Of a DNA stretch of 64,000 bases, positions 63,419 through 64,000 are shown piece after piece (within the stretch, counting starts at the first letter, position 1; every line of letters starts with the position of its first letter). The position numbers were made by a program, and so were the translations under genes. The stretch spans positions 62,001 through 126,000 of the forward strand of contig NZ_JAATOT010000006.1 in NCBI RefSeq assembly GCF_011806455.1, given 5' to 3'. The notes under the pieces are model-generated. The model made no database searches, was not told where the DNA came from, and saw nothing but the letters and a program-made list of their open reading frames with translations. This stretch comes from Celeribacter sp. HF31. GTDB taxonomy: Bacteria > Pseudomonadota > Alphaproteobacteria > Rhodobacterales > Rhodobacteraceae.

Positions 63419-63974
63419 CCGGTCGCTCGCCAACCGGGGAAACCACATGCACACGACGCGTTTTTTGATCCCATCGAACATTCCAGGCCCCAATTGTTCC
63501 TGATTTGTTCTTTTTGATTTCCCATCGCATCAGAGTCGAGTCTTCGCTGTGTGTGTCAAAGATCGGCGCAGCATGCCAACGGGTCTCGGCGGCGTTTGAC
63601 CCCATGCCTTCGGGGATGAGGCAAAGCCCCGTGGTGCCACCTGCCTTGGCCGCGAGTTGCAACCGCCGCCCCTCGCGCAGGTTCAGCGGGCGGGTGATTT
63701 CGATGACGACAAAGGGCAGCGCGCCGTCTTTCAGCGCCTCTTCGGCGACGGCGAGCGCATCGGTCTGATCCTTGGGGCGGGCCAGCAACAGGCCCGCCGG
63801 GTCGACGATCGGCAAAAGCCCCTGAGGCATGAGTGTGTCCGTGCGCCAACTTTCGCGGATCCACAGGCACGCGCCTGCCGCGGCCATGGCGGCGAAGCTT
63901 AGTGCTCCCGGCCCATAAGCCTCATGCACCCGCGCACGGCGCAGGGGAAAGACGGTGTGAAAATCGACTCGCAT
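63351..63974 (-). CDS. imuA: ImuA-like protein (translesion mutasome component), altered C-terminus
   Basis: A 207-residue protein resembling the RecA-like Imu[21 protein letters not shown] near the N-terminus, then a P-loop-poor RecA-like core and [20 protein letters not shown] near the end, the conserved ImuA tail. With ImuB and DnaE2 it carries out SOS-induced mutagenic repair in alphaproteobacteria. Its native stop seems lost in the IS junction; the frame now runs about 20 residues into IS sequence before stopping at 63351. The start is uncertain: ATG at 63974 or TTG at 63980 are candidates, but the frame is open to the window edge and the true start may lie beyond it. Confidence 0.75.
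   Translation of the reverse strand: MRVDFHTVFPLRRARVHEAYGPGALSFAAMAAAGACLWIRESWRTDTLMPQGLLPIVDPAGLLLARPKDQTDALAVAEEALKDGALPFVVIEITRPLNLREGRRLQLAAKAGGTTGLCLIPEGMGSNAAETRWHAAPIFDTHSEDSTLMRWEIKKNKSGTIGAWNVRWDQKTRRVHVVSPVGERPGPRQQLRARAGEERPDPDRRHG
63419..63481 (-). pseudogene. imuB: imuB, 5' remnant fused to the IS256 remnant
   Basis: From ATG at 63481 the frame reads [21 protein letters not shown], the standard N-terminus of ImuB (a Y-family-like polymerase relative: KR-x-L/V-x-x-W-F-P-R-L). After residue 21 it continues straight into transposase sequence. No further imuB sequence appears anywhere downstream on the minus strand, so the rest has been deleted. It overlaps the 3' end of imuA in another frame. 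Confidence 0.8.
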
Positions 63975-64000
63975 GGGCAAGAACGTAAAGGGAACAACGA

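Noticed and set aside
1-64000. CRISPR array, tRNA or rRNA genes
   Set aside because: No regularly spaced direct repeats and no cloverleaf-like or rRNA-like sequence were noticed by eye. A tRNAscan or Infernal run would be decisive.

Overview
The window is high-GC chromosomal DNA from an alphaproteobacterium, most probably a marine member of the Rhodobacteraceae (Roseobacter group). This rests on recognised families and gene neighbourhoods: an LppC-type lipoprotein divergent from rsmI-yraN-gshB, an RpoH2-type sigma factor, DUF1489, short HisG paired with HisZ, a B12-dependent NrdJ and an XdhABC operon next to a BMP-family purine/nucleoside ABC transporter. No species can be named. I saw no rRNA, tRNA or CRISPR array.

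Layout. 1-3741 (minus): a BMP-type nucleoside/purine ABC transporter running off the left edge. 3966-6959: a GNAT acetyltransferase, NfuA, DUF2267, a universal stress protein and an L,D-transpeptidase. 7033-15839: trpS, a rhomboid-like protein without the catalytic serine motif, murJ-glnD, an LppC lipoprotein, rsmI and yraN. 15904-16170: a MITE-like element. 16195-24730: gshB, an esterase, comM, a glutathione transferase, two cobalamin-linked genes, rpoH2, a ChaN-like protein and coaBC. 24753-30873: dut, a membrane-anchored ThiF/MoeB protein, an M3 peptidase, a CDF transporter, a KpsS-like protein and an SH3 protein. 31076-37813: a hydroxyacid dehydrogenase, a ClpP-like secreted protein, a csbD stress pair behind an EcfG-like promoter, pirin, panBC, a small membrane protein and an AhpD-like protein. 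37983-47633 (minus): xdhA-xdhB-xdhC followed by a second complete BMP-type transporter containing a small DUF2834 membrane protein. 47881-59459 (mostly plus): dnaE, a lipoprotein, slyX, hisS-hisZ-hisG-NUDIX, DUF1489 and nrdJ.

59540 to the right edge is an accessory region: an orphan TniQ-family gene, two small ORFs of unknown function, and a decayed IS256-family remnant fused to the first 21 codons of imuB. imuA is still next to it. The simplest reading is an insertion followed by deletion that removed imuB and probably inactivated the ImuA-ImuB-DnaE2 mutasome.

How the genes work together. The 38-47.6 kb block couples purine uptake to xanthine oxidation. coaBC and panBC serve coenzyme A synthesis. 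CobU, a CobC-like phosphatase and the B12-dependent NrdJ form a cobalamin theme. RpoH2, the EcfG-like promoter, CsbD, the universal stress protein and GshB form a stress-response theme.

The most striking anomalies are: an AT-rich stretch of about 300 bp with foreign codon usage and about 45 extra residues inside hisS; the imuB/IS256 junction; the orphan TniQ island; a MITE with two nested pairs of inverted repeats; and a CtrA-like box with nested inverted repeats upstream of comM.
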